A stretch of 64,000 bases of DNA from Cupriavidus pampae (GCF_914271485.1 NZ_CAJZAG010000005.1:434001-498000), one strand, 5' to 3'. Positions 25,686-35,107 are shown, numbered from the stretch's first letter. A program made the numbers and translations. Notes: generated by a model not told the origin, from the sequence alone.

Positions 25686-26093
25686 CTAGGCCGCCGCGCG
25701 CACCGCGTCGGTCTTCTTCTGCACGCGCGCCGCCAGCTTGGCGATATCGACCACGAAGCGCTTGTGCGTGCCGGTGCAGATCGTCTCCACACTATCCGCC
25801 GCACTCACGCGAAACGTCACACTGCGGCCATCGACGGCCGTGATCTCGGCCTCGATGCGCACGTCCCCGCCCAGCGGCGTGGCCCCCGTATGCGCGATCG
25901 ACACCTCGGTGCCAACCGAGCTTTCGCCTTCGCCCAGATACGTCTGCAAATGATCGAGGCAGGTCTGCTCGAGATCTCGTACGAGTTCGGGCGTGGCATA
26001 GATACGCAGCGCCTCGCCCAGAAAATCGATGGTGCGCGCACGATCCACGTTCAACGCGCGGGAGAAGACAACGCCGGTCTTGAGTTCGTTCAC
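25686..26093 (-). CDS. FlK-like acyl-CoA thioesterase
   Basis: This 135-residue hotdog-fold protein has the fluoroacetyl-CoA-thioesterase-like pattern: VGTEVSIAHTGATPLGGDVRIEAEI, then VTFRVSAADSVETICTGTHKRFVV (two separate segments). It resembles FlK but the substrate could be any short acyl-CoA. GTG at 26093 was chosen because GGAG lies eight bases upstream and MNELKTGVV matches family starts; a GTG at 26123 overlaps the amidohydrolase stop and is the alternative. It is last gene of the minus-strand arm, where it may remove a dead-end acyl-CoA. Confidence 0.82.
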   Translation of the reverse strand: MNELKTGVVFSRALNVDRARTIDFLGEALRIYATPELVRDLEQTCLDHLQTYLGEGESSVGTEVSIAHTGATPLGGDVRIEAEITAVDGRSVTFRVSAADSVETICTGTHKRFVVDIAKLAARVQKKTDAVRAAA

Positions 26094-26119
26094 GTAAAGG
26101 TCTCCGATAAGTTGTTGTG

Positions 26120-27031
26120 TCACGCCATCCGATAGATACGAATGGCGTTGTCGTGCAGCAATGCGCGCCGCTCGCGCGCACCATAGATCTCGATCGCCGC
26201 CACAAAGCCGGCCAGAATCGTGTCGTAGCTGGCCACCAGGCTGTCCACCGGATAGTTGCTGGCGAACATGCAGCGTTCAGGGCCGAAGATGTCGATCGCA
26301 TCGCGTATCACCGGCACGTTGTCCGGCTGCGCCCACGCACGCCCCGGCAAGCCAAGCCCGGAGATCTTGACGGCCACGTTGGGCTCGCGCGCCAGACGCG
26401 CCATCGCATCGCGCCACCCCTGCAGGCCGGCATCGCTGCGATCGGACGGTAATCCCGTGTGGTTCAGCACGAGCTGCGTGTCCGGAAAATCATGCGCAAG
26501 CGCGGCAGCCTGGTCGAGATTCCACCATGGCGCCTGCAGGTCGAACGACATGCCATGCTCTGCCAGCAACGCATAGCCACGGCGCCACCGTTCGTCGTCC
26601 ATCGACCCCGGCACGCCGCGCCGTGCGTCCTCGCGGCGCGCGGCGGTGACCGGCTTGTTGCGGATGCCGCGCATCAGCGGCGACGCCGCATGCCCGGCCA
26701 GCACCTCCGCGACATCGGCGCGATCAAGCTGCGCGTGCCCGACGATCACCGTCGGCCGGCCATGTCGCGCGGCCACCTCCATCAACCAGCGCGTCTCCGC
26801 AACCGGGTCATCGCGTGCCCACTCGGCCTCGATATGCACGGTTTTCGCCGGGGCGCACGCGGCCGTGTCGCGGCCATAGTCCTCAGGCAGATAGTTGCGC
26901 CGCAGTGCGCTGTAATCGCCGTAGCGGAAGTTCGGCACGGTCTCGCCCTGCAGCCACGGATACGAATGCAGGTCAAGATTCCAGAAATGCTGGTGCGCGT
27001 CGACAAACGGTTCGTTGAGGATCTCGCTCAT
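26120..27031 (-). CDS. Amidohydrolase-family (PDC-lactonase-like) hydrolase
   Basis: This 303-residue TIM-barrel protein of the amidohydrolase-2 group begins MSEILNEPFVDAHQHFWNL, with metal ligands in DAHQHFW. Later marks are VHIEAEW, LVLNHTGLP and the closing FASNYPVDSL. Family members hydrolyse lactones such as 2-pyrone-4,6-dicarboxylate or decarboxylate. A second, similar protein is coded at 33647 on the other arm of the island, both beginning with D-x-H-x-H. It lies in an operon with a Bug receptor and CoA enzymes, so a lactone or cyclic acid is a likely substrate (inferred). Confidence 0.88.
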   Translation of the reverse strand: MSEILNEPFVDAHQHFWNLDLHSYPWLQGETVPNFRYGDYSALRRNYLPEDYGRDTAACAPAKTVHIEAEWARDDPVAETRWLMEVAARHGRPTVIVGHAQLDRADVAEVLAGHAASPLMRGIRNKPVTAARREDARRGVPGSMDDERWRRGYALLAEHGMSFDLQAPWWNLDQAAALAHDFPDTQLVLNHTGLPSDRSDAGLQGWRDAMARLAREPNVAVKISGLGLPGRAWAQPDNVPVIRDAIDIFGPERCMFASNYPVDSLVASYDTILAGFVAAIEIYGARERRALLHDNAIRIYRMA

Positions 27032-27042
27032 TGCTGGGCAAC

Positions 27043-28029
27043 TTACTGTTGAGCCACGATGCGGCTGGCCAGCGGACGGAACTGCGCGGCCTCGCGCACC
27101 ATCTGCGCCTGGAGCGCAACGTCATCGGCGTACGTGTCGGTGCTGAAGTGCAGCTTCTCCAGCGTCTGCACCATGATCGGCTCGCGTACCGCCTTGGCAA
27201 TGGCCGTCTTGAGCACGGCGAGCACCTCGGGCGGCGTGCCCTTGGGCGCCGAGATGCCGCGCCAGATCCCGATCGACAGATCGATATTGCGCTCCTTGAG
27301 CGTCGGCACGTTGTCATAGCCCGGCACGCGGCGATCGGCCATCACGGCGAGCACCTTGAGCTTGCCCGCCTCGACATACGTGGCCACTTCCGCGGTGCTC
27401 ACCGTCACCGCATCGATATGGCCGCCGAGCAACGCCAGCGTAGCCGGCGCACCGCCCGCGAACGGAATGTAATTGAAGCGCGCGCCAGTCTTTTCCGCCA
27501 ACGCGGTGGACGCCATATGCCACGTCGAACCCTGCCCCGCATTGCCCACGCGTACATTGCTATCGGGCTTGCGCGCATCGGCAATAAATTGTTCGATCGT
27601 GTTCCACGGCGCGTCGGCGCGCACCGCCACCGCGGCCGGATCGGCGTTGAGCCGCGCGATCGGCACCAGGTCCTGATACGTGAACTTGGCAAGCCCCATG
27701 TAGTTGAGGAACGTCAGCTCGCTCGATGACAGCACGAGCTTGTAGCCATCGGGCTTGGCGTGCACCACCTCGCCGAGGCCCACCGCGCCGGTGGCGCCGG
27801 GCTTGTTGAGCACGACGATCGGTTGCGGCAGATGTTTTGCAGCTGCCGCGGACAGCGCGCGCGCCACGACATCGGCGCCACCGCCGGCCTGCCATGGCAC
27901 CACCAGTTCAATACGTTTGCTGGGATAGGTATCGGCGGCCACGGCCAGCTGCGCGCACGGTACGAGCGCCAGTGCCGCAAGCCCCATCGACGCGGCGAGA
28001 TTGCGCCACGGCAAGTGTGCATAGTTCAT
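27043..28029 (-). CDS. Bug-family tripartite tricarboxylate receptor
   Basis: This 328-residue periplasmic binding protein has a Sec signal peptide ending near AVAADTYPSK. The Bug/TctC marks are PSKRIELVVPWQAGGGADVVAR, LNKPGATGAVGLGEVVHAKPDGY and VGNAGQGSTWHMAS. These proteins bind carboxylates; very many are encoded in Cupriavidus and Bordetella, mostly without a neighbouring TctA/B pair, as here. GGAGACAACC precedes the ATG. It lies between the amidohydrolase and the CoA-transferase of the same operon. Confidence 0.93.
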   Translation of the reverse strand: MNYAHLPWRNLAASMGLAALALVPCAQLAVAADTYPSKRIELVVPWQAGGGADVVARALSAAAAKHLPQPIVVLNKPGATGAVGLGEVVHAKPDGYKLVLSSSELTFLNYMGLAKFTYQDLVPIARLNADPAAVAVRADAPWNTIEQFIADARKPDSNVRVGNAGQGSTWHMASTALAEKTGARFNYIPFAGGAPATLALLGGHIDAVTVSTAEVATYVEAGKLKVLAVMADRRVPGYDNVPTLKERNIDLSIGIWRGISAPKGTPPEVLAVLKTAIAKAVREPIMVQTLEKLHFSTDTYADDVALQAQMVREAAQFRPLASRIVAQQ

Positions 28030-28068
28030 GGTTGTCTCCTGTCTTGCTGCTGTATTTTTATCTTTATC

Positions 28069-29328
28069 TCATGCGATCTTGCGCTGCGGCACCGGCGTGG
28101 CACCCGACGCCGATACCGACGCCGGCTCCGCCACACGCCCGAAGGCCCCCTGCTCGCGCAAGCGCGCGATGGTCGCCTCGTCAAAGCCAAACTCGCCCAA
28201 CACCTGCTCCGTATGCTGCCCGAGCAGCGGTGCCGGATGGCGGACCTGCTGCGGCGTGCCATGCATCTTCACCGGGAAGCCCAGCACCTTCACCGAACCT
28301 TCGACCGGATGCTCGATATCGAGCACCATCTCTCGCGCCACCGCCTGCTCGCTGACCAGCGCCTCGTCATAGGTGTAGATCGGCGCGGCCGGCACACCCG
28401 CCGCCAGCAGCAGCTCCACCCATTCGTCCGCCGGCTTGCGCGCGAACTCGGCTTCGATCGCGGGGATCAACACATCACGATGCCTGATGCGCGCCGCGTT
28501 GTCGACAAAGCGCGGGTCGGCCACGAGGTCGGGCCGGCCGATCACGTCGCACAGCGCCATCCACAGCTTCGGGTTGGCCGCGCCGATCACGAAATGCCGA
28601 TCGGCGGCGCGCACGGCCTGATACGGCGCGCTCATGCGATTGGCGCTGCCGATCGGCACCGGCACCTGCCCCGTGCCCCAGTATTCGGCCGACTCCCACA
28701 CAGACAGACCCAGCGCGGTCTCGAACAGCGACGCATCGACGTACTGGCCCTGCCCCGAATGCTCGCGGCCCATCAGCGCGCTCAGAATGCCGTACGCGGT
28801 GAACAAGCCCGCGCCGAGATCGGCGATTGGCACGCTGGACTTGACCGGCGGCGCATCGGGATGCCCCATCACGCTCATCACGCCCGACATCGCCTGCGCG
28901 ATCAGGTCCAGCCCGGGCCGCCGCGACCACGGACCGGTCTGCCCGAAGCCAGAGATGCTCGCATACACGAGGCGCGGATTGATCTCGCGCAGCACCGCGT
29001 AATCGATCTTCAGCCGCGCGGCCACACCGGGCCGGTTGTTCTCGACCAGCACATCGGCGCCGCGCACGAGTTCGTAGAACGCCTCGAGGCCAGCCGGATT
29101 CTTGAGGTCGATCTCCACGCTACGCTTGTTGCGATTGAGCGCGAGAAAGCCACCGCTGTCCTCGCCCTTGAGCCGGAAGCCCATCGCCTTGCGGGTCTGA
29201 TCGCCCACCCCCGGCGTCTCCACCTTGATCACATCGGCGCCCATATCGCCCAGCAACATGCAGCAGAACGGGCCGGCCATGATCTGGCTGACATCGAGCA
29301 CCTTGATTTTCGACAACGGCAAAGTCAT
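28069..29328 (-). CDS. CaiB/BaiF-type CoA-transferase (type III)
   Basis: This 419-residue enzyme begins MTLPLSKIKVLDVSQIMAGPF and contains VDLKNPAGLEAF, VLVENNRPGVAARL and SISGFGQTGPWS, all family III CoA-transferase motifs. The catalytic Asp should follow in LDLIAQAMSG. It moves CoA from an acyl-CoA donor to a carboxylic acid, the likely activation step of this catabolic pathway. AAGGTG precedes the ATG, and 15 bp separate it from the enoyl-CoA hydratase upstream. Confidence 0.93.
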   Translation of the reverse strand: MTLPLSKIKVLDVSQIMAGPFCCMLLGDMGADVIKVETPGVGDQTRKAMGFRLKGEDSGGFLALNRNKRSVEIDLKNPAGLEAFYELVRGADVLVENNRPGVAARLKIDYAVLREINPRLVYASISGFGQTGPWSRRPGLDLIAQAMSGVMSVMGHPDAPPVKSSVPIADLGAGLFTAYGILSALMGREHSGQGQYVDASLFETALGLSVWESAEYWGTGQVPVPIGSANRMSAPYQAVRAADRHFVIGAANPKLWMALCDVIGRPDLVADPRFVDNAARIRHRDVLIPAIEAEFARKPADEWVELLLAAGVPAAPIYTYDEALVSEQAVAREMVLDIEHPVEGSVKVLGFPVKMHGTPQQVRHPAPLLGQHTEQVLGEFGFDEATIARLREQGAFGRVAEPASVSASGATPVPQRKIA

Positions 29329-29343
29329 GAGTACACCTTTAAT

Positions 29344-30159
29344 TTAGCGTCCGGAAAATTGCGGCTTCGTCTTGCCAACGAAGGCATTGAAGCCAGTATG
29401 GAAGTCCTCGGTATCGAAGCACGCATAGGCTTCGTCGGCTTCCTCCGGACGCAGCGGCGTGGGATCCAGCAACCGGCGCACGAACTGCTTGTGCCAGCGG
29501 GCGACGAGCGGCGCGCCTTGTGCAATGCGGCGCGCGGTCGCGTAGGCCTCTTCCGGCACGTTGGCATCCGCCACGATGCGCGTGACCAACCCCTTGTCGC
29601 GCGCTTCGGCGGCGTCGAACACGCGGCCTTCGAGCACGATCTCGAGCGCAGCCGCGGGGCCCGACAGCGCCATCAGCCCGCCAAGCTCGCCATACGACAT
29701 CACCAGACCGAGCCGGTTGACGGGCACGCCGAAGCGGCTCGACTCCCCGCAAATGCGCAGGTCGCACATCGAGGCGATCTCCAGGCCACCGCCCACGCAC
29801 GCACCCTGAATCAGCGCAATGGTCGGGTGTCGGCAATCGTTGATCGCCCGCATCGTGGTGTGCGTGATCTCGCCATACTCCCGCGCCTGGTCCCGCGTAA
29901 AGCGGCGCGTGCGGAACTCCTCGATATCGGCACCAGCCGCAAACGCCTTGTCGCCCGCGCCGCGCAGCACCACGCAACGCACCGAATCATCGGCAGAGAG
30001 CGCCGTCATGGTCTCGGTCAGCCCGTGCCACATGCCGAGGTCCAGCGCATTGAGCTTCTCTGGGTTGTTCAGCGTGACGGTGGCGATTGGCCCCTCGCGC
30101 TCGGTGAGGATCGGTTGTCTCATGGTTTGTCGTTGGTATAGGTGGGTGTGGTCATTCAC
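29344..30159 (-). CDS. Enoyl-CoA hydratase/isomerase
   Basis: This 271-residue crotonase-fold protein has PIATVTLNNPEKLNALD, the oxyanion segment GAGDKAFAAGADIEEF and the QGACVGGGLEIASMCDLRI motif. The Glu in this last motif is where the crotonase catalytic Glu sits. It opens the minus-strand operon. An ATG 36 bases in (30123) is an alternative start with a more usual N-terminus, MRQPILTE; the longer start has GGA five bases upstream. It hydrates or isomerises an enoyl-CoA product of the CoA-transferase step. Confidence 0.9.
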   Translation of the reverse strand: MNDHTHLYQRQTMRQPILTEREGPIATVTLNNPEKLNALDLGMWHGLTETMTALSADDSVRCVVLRGAGDKAFAAGADIEEFRTRRFTRDQAREYGEITHTTMRAINDCRHPTIALIQGACVGGGLEIASMCDLRICGESSRFGVPVNRLGLVMSYGELGGLMALSGPAAALEIVLEGRVFDAAEARDKGLVTRIVADANVPEEAYATARRIAQGAPLVARWHKQFVRRLLDPTPLRPEEADEAYACFDTEDFHTGFNAFVGKTKPQFSGR

Positions 30160-30221
30160 GTCCGGCGCCAGGCTGCCCGGTCATCGAAAGTCTAGGGCCG
30201 CCGCCCCGCGCGGCAAAACGA

Positions 30222-30292
30222 GAAAAACTCGCGCGCGCTTCAAGAAAAACTGGGCCGTGGGTGTTGTGAGTTTTTTTCGCTGGCGCTTCAAG
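30222..30292. promoter_or_regulatory. Direct repeats in the divergent island promoter
   Basis: GCGCTTCAAG occurs at 30235-30244 and again at 30283-30292, 48 bp apart, and GAAAAACT occurs at 30222 and 30244. They lie in the 222-bp region between the two catabolic arms. The 48-bp spacing puts the copies on one face of the helix, as for a looping or cooperative regulator. The role is inferred. Confidence 0.35.
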
Positions 30293-30381
30293 TAAATCCA
30301 CGTTGTGACCTGCGACCGATGTTTCCTAGACTTCGTCACCACAACACAGACTCGCGACAGACTCATCCGCCCGGAGACAGC

Positions 30382-31521
30382 ATGGCCCTGATCAACTACA
30401 TCACCCAGATCCAGATCGACTTTGGCGCCGTGGCGCTGCTCGCGCAGGAATGCGAGCGCATTAGCATCACCCGCCCGCTCGTCGTCACCGACGCCGGCGT
30501 CAAGGCGGCAGGCATTGCCAAACGCGTGCTCGAACAACTGCCGCCCGGCATGGAAGCCGTGATTTACGACGGCACCCCGTCCAATCCCACCGAGCGTGCG
30601 ATGCGCGAAGCGGTCGCGCTTTACCGCGACTACCGTTGCGACGGCATCATCGCCGTGGGCGGCGGTTCGCCGATCGATCTGGCCAAGGGTGTCGCGGTTT
30701 GTGCAACGCACGATGGCCCGCTGCGCCAGTTCGCGGCGATCGAAGGCGGCGTGGCGCGCATCACCGCCGCCACCGCGCCGGTCATCGCCATTCCCACCAC
30801 CGCCGGCACCGGCAGCGAGGTCGGCCGAGGCGCGGTGCTGATCCTCGACGATGGCCGCAAGGTCGGCGTGCTGTCCCCGCATATCGTGCCGCGCGTCGCG
30901 ATCTGCGATCCCGAGCTGACCTTCGGGCTACCGCGCTCGCTTACCGCGGCGACCGGCATGGATGCGATCGCGCATTGCATGGAAACCTTTATGGCACCGG
31001 CGTTCAATCCGCCCGCCGACGGTATCGCGCTCGATGGCCTGCGTCGTGCCTGGCGTCATATCGAACGCGCCGTCAATGAACCGCAGGACCGCGAAGCCCG
31101 GTTGTCGATGATGAGCGCCTCGATGCAGGGCGCGCTCGCGTTCCAGAAGGGCCTGGGTTGCGTGCATAGCCTGAGCCATGCACTGGGCGGGCTGATGCCG
31201 ACACTGCACCACGGCACGCTCAACGCGGTGCTGCTGCCCGCGGTCATCCGCTTTAACGCCGACGCCCCGTCGATCCGCAATGACGAACGTCTGCAACGCA
31301 TGGCGCAGGCCATGGACCTGCCGCGCGGCGAAGACCCCGGCGCGGCCATCGCCGACATGAGCGCGCGGCTGGCCCTGCCGACGGGACTCGCCGCCATGGG
31401 CGTGGATCCGGAGATCTTCCCGCGCGTGATCGAGTACGCGCTGCAGGATCACTGCCACAAGACCAACCCGCGCGTGGCCAGTCCCGAGGACTACCTCGCG
31501 ATCCTGACCGAATCGATGTAA
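30382..31521 (+). CDS. Iron-type alcohol dehydrogenase
   Basis: This 379-residue protein has the group III (iron-containing) alcohol dehydrogenase fold: GIIAVGGGSPIDLAKG for NAD, IPTTAGTGSEVGRGAV, and metal ligands in GMDAIAHCMETFM and the HSLSHALGG and HHGTLNAV stretch. It could be a 4-hydroxybutyrate-type or maleylacetate-reductase-type enzyme. The ATG at 30382 has GGAGACAGC just before it; the longer frame from 30319 adds an unlikely N-terminus. It is the first gene of the plus-strand arm, before a Bug and a TRAP system. Confidence 0.9.
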   Translation: MALINYITQIQIDFGAVALLAQECERISITRPLVVTDAGVKAAGIAKRVLEQLPPGMEAVIYDGTPSNPTERAMREAVALYRDYRCDGIIAVGGGSPIDLAKGVAVCATHDGPLRQFAAIEGGVARITAATAPVIAIPTTAGTGSEVGRGAVLILDDGRKVGVLSPHIVPRVAICDPELTFGLPRSLTAATGMDAIAHCMETFMAPAFNPPADGIALDGLRRAWRHIERAVNEPQDREARLSMMSASMQGALAFQKGLGCVHSLSHALGGLMPTLHHGTLNAVLLPAVIRFNADAPSIRNDERLQRMAQAMDLPRGEDPGAAIADMSARLALPTGLAAMGVDPEIFPRVIEYALQDHCHKTNPRVASPEDYLAILTESM

Positions 31522-31603
31522 TGGGCGTTTATTGAGCGCAATCAGTCAGTAGCTGGAAGCACGGGCGACGCAGATCGCCATCACGATACAAGAGGAGACC
31601 ATC

Positions 31604-32596
31604 ATGCAACGTCGCACCTTCCTGCGCGCGGGCACCGTCACGCTCGCCGCCGCGCTTCCCGCATCGCTCTCCACGCGCTCGCTCGCGCAGGAGTCACCCA
31701 GTTTGCCGAGTGGACCGATCCGCATCGTCGTCGGCTTTTCGCCGGGTGGCGGCACCGATGTGATGGCCCGCGTAGCCGCCGAAAAGCTCTCCGCGTTGTG
31801 GCGCACGACCGTGATGGTCGAGAATCGTCCCGGCGCGGCGGGCGTGGTGGCCGCGGAGTACGTGGCGCATCAGCCTGCGGATGGCAACACGCTGATGATG
31901 ACCAATATCAGCAACCACGCCATCGCGCCAAGCCTCTATCCGAAGATTGGCTACTCGGTGGAGAAGGACTTCACGCCCATCATGCTGGTCGGTGTCACGC
32001 CGAATCTGCTGATCTGCCGCACTGGCGGCCCGGCCAAGACGCTGGCCGAGGTCGTCGCGCTGTGCCGCGCCAACCCGGGCAAGATCACGTTCGGCTCGTC
32101 CGGCACTGGCGCCGCGCAGCATCTGGCGCTGGAGATGTTCAAGCTGCGCGCGGGCGTCGATGCCCTGCACGTGCCCTATCGCGGCTCGGGCCCGCTGCTT
32201 ACCGACCTGCTCGGCGGCCAGATCGACTTCAGCTTCGAGACCATGACGTCGGCGACACCGCAGGTGCAGGGCGGCAAGGCGATCGCGATCGCGCAGACAC
32301 GGCCGCACCGCGCGGGAGCCTATCCCAATGTGCCCACGGTCGCGGAGTCCGGCTACCCGGGCTTCGATGCCGCCACCTGGTACGGCCTGGTCGGCCCCGC
32401 ACGCATGTCAGTACCACTGGTCGCGCGCATGAATGCCGACCTCAACCGCGTGATGGCGATGCCCGACGTGGTGGCGAAGCTGCAGGGCTTCGGGGCTGAG
32501 GATGGCGGGGGCACCTCGGCACGATTCGCCGAATTCATCACCACCGAGCGCGTCAAGTGGGCGCGCGTGGTCAAGGACGCCAACGTGAAGGTGTAA
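31604..32596 (+). CDS. Bug-family receptor with twin-arginine-like signal
   Basis: This 330-residue TctC-type binding protein begins MQRRTFLRAGTVTLAA; RRTFLRAG fits a Tat signal, unlike the Sec signal of the other receptor at 27043. Marks are GPIRIVVGFSPGGGTDVMAR, ENRPGAAGVVAAEYVA and GKITFGSSGTGAAQHLALEMF. GAGGAGACC precedes the ATG. Two Bug proteins in one island, one in each arm, suggest two related ligands or one ligand with redundant capture. Confidence 0.9.
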   Translation: MQRRTFLRAGTVTLAAALPASLSTRSLAQESPSLPSGPIRIVVGFSPGGGTDVMARVAAEKLSALWRTTVMVENRPGAAGVVAAEYVAHQPADGNTLMMTNISNHAIAPSLYPKIGYSVEKDFTPIMLVGVTPNLLICRTGGPAKTLAEVVALCRANPGKITFGSSGTGAAQHLALEMFKLRAGVDALHVPYRGSGPLLTDLLGGQIDFSFETMTSATPQVQGGKAIAIAQTRPHRAGAYPNVPTVAESGYPGFDAATWYGLVGPARMSVPLVARMNADLNRVMAMPDVVAKLQGFGAEDGGGTSARFAEFITTERVKWARVVKDANVKV

Positions 32597-32656
32597 CGCC
32601 ATTCACGCGCCCGGCACCCAACAGCCGGGCCGTCTATCAAAACACAGGAGACACCC

Positions 32657-33637
32657 ATGAAACCCACGATCGCAAGCATCGTGCTGGCAGCGCTATTGTC
32701 CGCCGCCAGCACCGCCACCCTCGCGCAGAGCGTCAAGCTGCGCTTTGCCCATACCGTACCGGAGTCCGATTCCCAGCATCAGGCTGCGCTGCAATTCGCC
32801 AAGCAGGTGAAAACGCGCACGCAGGGCGAGGTCGAGATTCAGGTCTTTGCCAACAGCCAGCTCGGCAACGACACCACGCTGGTCACGGGCGTGCGCAGCG
32901 GCACCATCGATATCGGCGCCACCGGCAATCCGTTCGTGACTGGCCTGGTGCCGAAGCTCAACGTACTGGACCTGCCCTATCAGTTCGAGGATGGCGCCAG
33001 CGCCTATCGCACGCTCGACGGCCCGGTCGGCCGCTCGCTGCTCGACGAACTCGGCACACATCGCATCAAGGGTCTGGCGTTCTGGGAGATCGGCTTCCGC
33101 AGCCTCGGCAACAACAAGCGGCCGATCAACAAGGCCGAAGATATTCGCGGGCTCAAGATCCGCACCACGCCCAATCCCTCGCATATCAAGGCCTTTCAGT
33201 TGCTGGGCGCGAGCCCGCAACCGATGCCATTCGCCGAAGTATTCGGCGCGCTCGAGTCGGGCGCGGTGGACGGTCAGGAAAATCCGCCGACGCTGATGGT
33301 GTCCGCCAAGCTGTACGAGGTGCAGAAGTACGTCTCGATGACGCGGCACGCCTACACCGCGTTGGTCGTGCTGATGAACAAGGCCAAATTCGACGCGCTG
33401 AAGCCCGAGTATCAGAAGATCCTGCTCGAGGAGGCCGCCGCGGCCGCCGGCTATCAGCGCAAGCTCAATGCCGACAACGAGCGCTCCGCGATCGCCCAGC
33501 TGCGCGCCAAGGGCGTACAGGTCAACGAGCAGCCCGACGTCGCCAGCATTCGCGCCGTCGTGCGCGATGAGACGCGCCAGTTGTATGTGCAGAAGAACGG
33601 CGATGCCGTGCTGCGCGCCATGGAAACACCGCGCTGA
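32657..33637 (+). CDS. dctP: TRAP transporter substrate-binding protein DctP
   Basis: This 326-residue periplasmic protein has a Sec signal ending near LAQSVKLRF. The TRAP-specific marks are LRFAHTVPESDSQHQAALQFA, GLKIRTTPNPSHIKAFQLLGA with the Arg that binds the ligand carboxylate, and the GAVDGQENPPTL loop. It delivers a dicarboxylate-like solute to DctQM, coded 950 bp further on. GGAGACACCC precedes the ATG. The amidohydrolase gene lies between DctP and DctQ, an unusual order that binds the hydrolase to this transport system. Confidence 0.93.
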   Translation: MKPTIASIVLAALLSAASTATLAQSVKLRFAHTVPESDSQHQAALQFAKQVKTRTQGEVEIQVFANSQLGNDTTLVTGVRSGTIDIGATGNPFVTGLVPKLNVLDLPYQFEDGASAYRTLDGPVGRSLLDELGTHRIKGLAFWEIGFRSLGNNKRPINKAEDIRGLKIRTTPNPSHIKAFQLLGASPQPMPFAEVFGALESGAVDGQENPPTLMVSAKLYEVQKYVSMTRHAYTALVVLMNKAKFDALKPEYQKILLEEAAAAAGYQRKLNADNERSAIAQLRAKGVQVNEQPDVASIRAVVRDETRQLYVQKNGDAVLRAMETPR

Positions 33638-33646
33638 GCGAGGACC

Positions 33647-34591
33647 ATGATGCCAACGTTGCCAATCGCCATCGTCGATACGCACCACCATCTGTGGCGC
33701 CTCGACGAAGGCCATTACCCCTGGCTGCAGGACCGCTACGACGCCAACGCATTCTTCCTCGGCGACTACGCGATGCTGCAACGCGACTTCGATACCGAGG
33801 ACTACCTCGCGCATTGGCGGCAGGTACCCGGCGTGACGCTGGCGGCCACCGTCCATGTGGAAGCCGAGCGGGATCGTGCCGAATCGCTGGCGGAAACCGC
33901 GTGGCTGCATAAAGCGCACCAACGCGCCGGTTTTCCGAACGCCGTGGTGGCCCATGCCGACTTCCTGTCCCCCACGCTGGCCGACGATCTGCGCGCGCAA
34001 CTTGCCTATCAGCTCGTGCGCGGCGTGCGATCGAAGCCGCGCACCGCCGCCAGCATCGCGGCCATGGATGCGCTGCGCGGCCAGCCCGGCACGCTTCAGG
34101 ATCCGCGCTGGCGCGCCGGCTTGCAAGCGCTTGCCGAGCACGACCTCGTCTACGACCTGCGCGTGCCGTACTGGCACCTCGAGGAAGCCGCTGAAGCCAT
34201 CGCGGAGGTGCCGGACCTGACCGTGGTAGTCGAACACACCGGCCTGCCGTGGGATCGTTCATCCGAGGGCCTCGCGCATTGGCGTCGCGGTCTGGCGGCG
34301 TTGTCCAGTCTGCCGCGCGTCTTCCTCAAGCTGTCCGAGTTCGGGCTGCCTCATGCCAGTTGGCAGCGCGACAGCAACATCGCCGTCATGCGCGAAGCGC
34401 TCGCGCTGTTTGGCGCGGAGGGCTGCATGTTCGCAAGCAACCTGCCTGTCTCCGGCCTGCGCGCGCCGCTGCCCGAAATCGTGGCCACCGTTGCGGTGGC
34501 GCTGGAAGGCCTGCCCGAGACCACTGCGCGCGCGGTGTGGCACGACAACGCGCTGCGCGTCTATCGCATTACCTCAGGAGTTACCGCATGA
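33647..34591 (+). CDS. Amidohydrolase-family hydrolase, second copy
   Basis: This 314-residue TIM-barrel protein begins IAIVDTHHHLWRLD (metal ligands H-x-H) and contains TVHVEAERDR, VVVEHTGLP and MFASNLPVSGL. It is a paralogue of the protein at 26120, with corresponding motifs shifted by a few residues. It lies inside the TRAP operon, and its TGA overlaps the ATG of the DctQ gene by four bases. It probably opens a lactone or hydrolyses the imported compound before the CoA steps. Substrate inferred only. Confidence 0.88.
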   Translation: MMPTLPIAIVDTHHHLWRLDEGHYPWLQDRYDANAFFLGDYAMLQRDFDTEDYLAHWRQVPGVTLAATVHVEAERDRAESLAETAWLHKAHQRAGFPNAVVAHADFLSPTLADDLRAQLAYQLVRGVRSKPRTAASIAAMDALRGQPGTLQDPRWRAGLQALAEHDLVYDLRVPYWHLEEAAEAIAEVPDLTVVVEHTGLPWDRSSEGLAHWRRGLAALSSLPRVFLKLSEFGLPHASWQRDSNIAVMREALALFGAEGCMFASNLPVSGLRAPLPEIVATVAVALEGLPETTARAVWHDNALRVYRITSGVTA

Positions 34592-35088
34592 ATCCCCTAC
34601 CCGTCCGCATCGTGCGCGCGCTGATGGTCGCGATGATGTCCGCGATGATCGTGCTCGTCTTCGGCAACGTCGTGTTGCGCTATGTCTTCAACTCCGGCAT
34701 CGCGTTCTCCGAAGAGGCCTCGCGCTTCCTGTTCATGTGGCTCACGCTGATTGGCGCGCTGCTGGTCATGCACGACAAAGCGCACCTCGGCATGTCCACC
34801 GTGATCTCGCACCTGGGCGAGAACGCGCAGCGCGTGTGCCGTCTGCTGGCCGACGCCGGCGCGCTGGGCTGTTGCCTGCTGCTGGCGCATGGCGCCTGGC
34901 AGCTCGTCGAGATCGGCATGGATGACCGCGCACCGGTCACGGGCGTGCCGCTCGGCATCGTCTATGCCTCGCTGCTGATCTGCAGCCTTGGCATGGCCGC
35001 CATGCTGATGCACTCGCTTTGGCGTCTCGTCAGTGGCCGCATGGCGCAGCATGAACTGGTGCCGCAGTCCGGCACCAGCGGCGAATGA
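34588..35088 (+). CDS. dctQ: TRAP transporter small permease DctQ
   Basis: This 166-residue inner-membrane protein has four predicted transmembrane segments, the first near residues 9-30 (ALMVAMMSAMIVLVF), with the DctQ-type signature EEASRFLFMWLTLIGALL. The ATG overlaps the amidohydrolase stop (ATGA), with AGGAG upstream, showing translational coupling. It pairs with DctM just downstream (20 bp). Confidence 0.92.
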   Translation: MNPLPVRIVRALMVAMMSAMIVLVFGNVVLRYVFNSGIAFSEEASRFLFMWLTLIGALLVMHDKAHLGMSTVISHLGENAQRVCRLLADAGALGCCLLLAHGAWQLVEIGMDDRAPVTGVPLGIVYASLLICSLGMAAMLMHSLWRLVSGRMAQHELVPQSGTSGE

Positions 35089-35107
35089 GCCGCGAGGGAG
35101 CCTCATC

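Noticed and set aside
27760..30141. A 793-codon open frame on the plus strand
   Set aside because: It is antisense to the Bug, CoA-transferase and hydratase genes, which have strong motifs. GC-rich DNA gives such shadow frames; the translation is rich in His and Arg with no motif.
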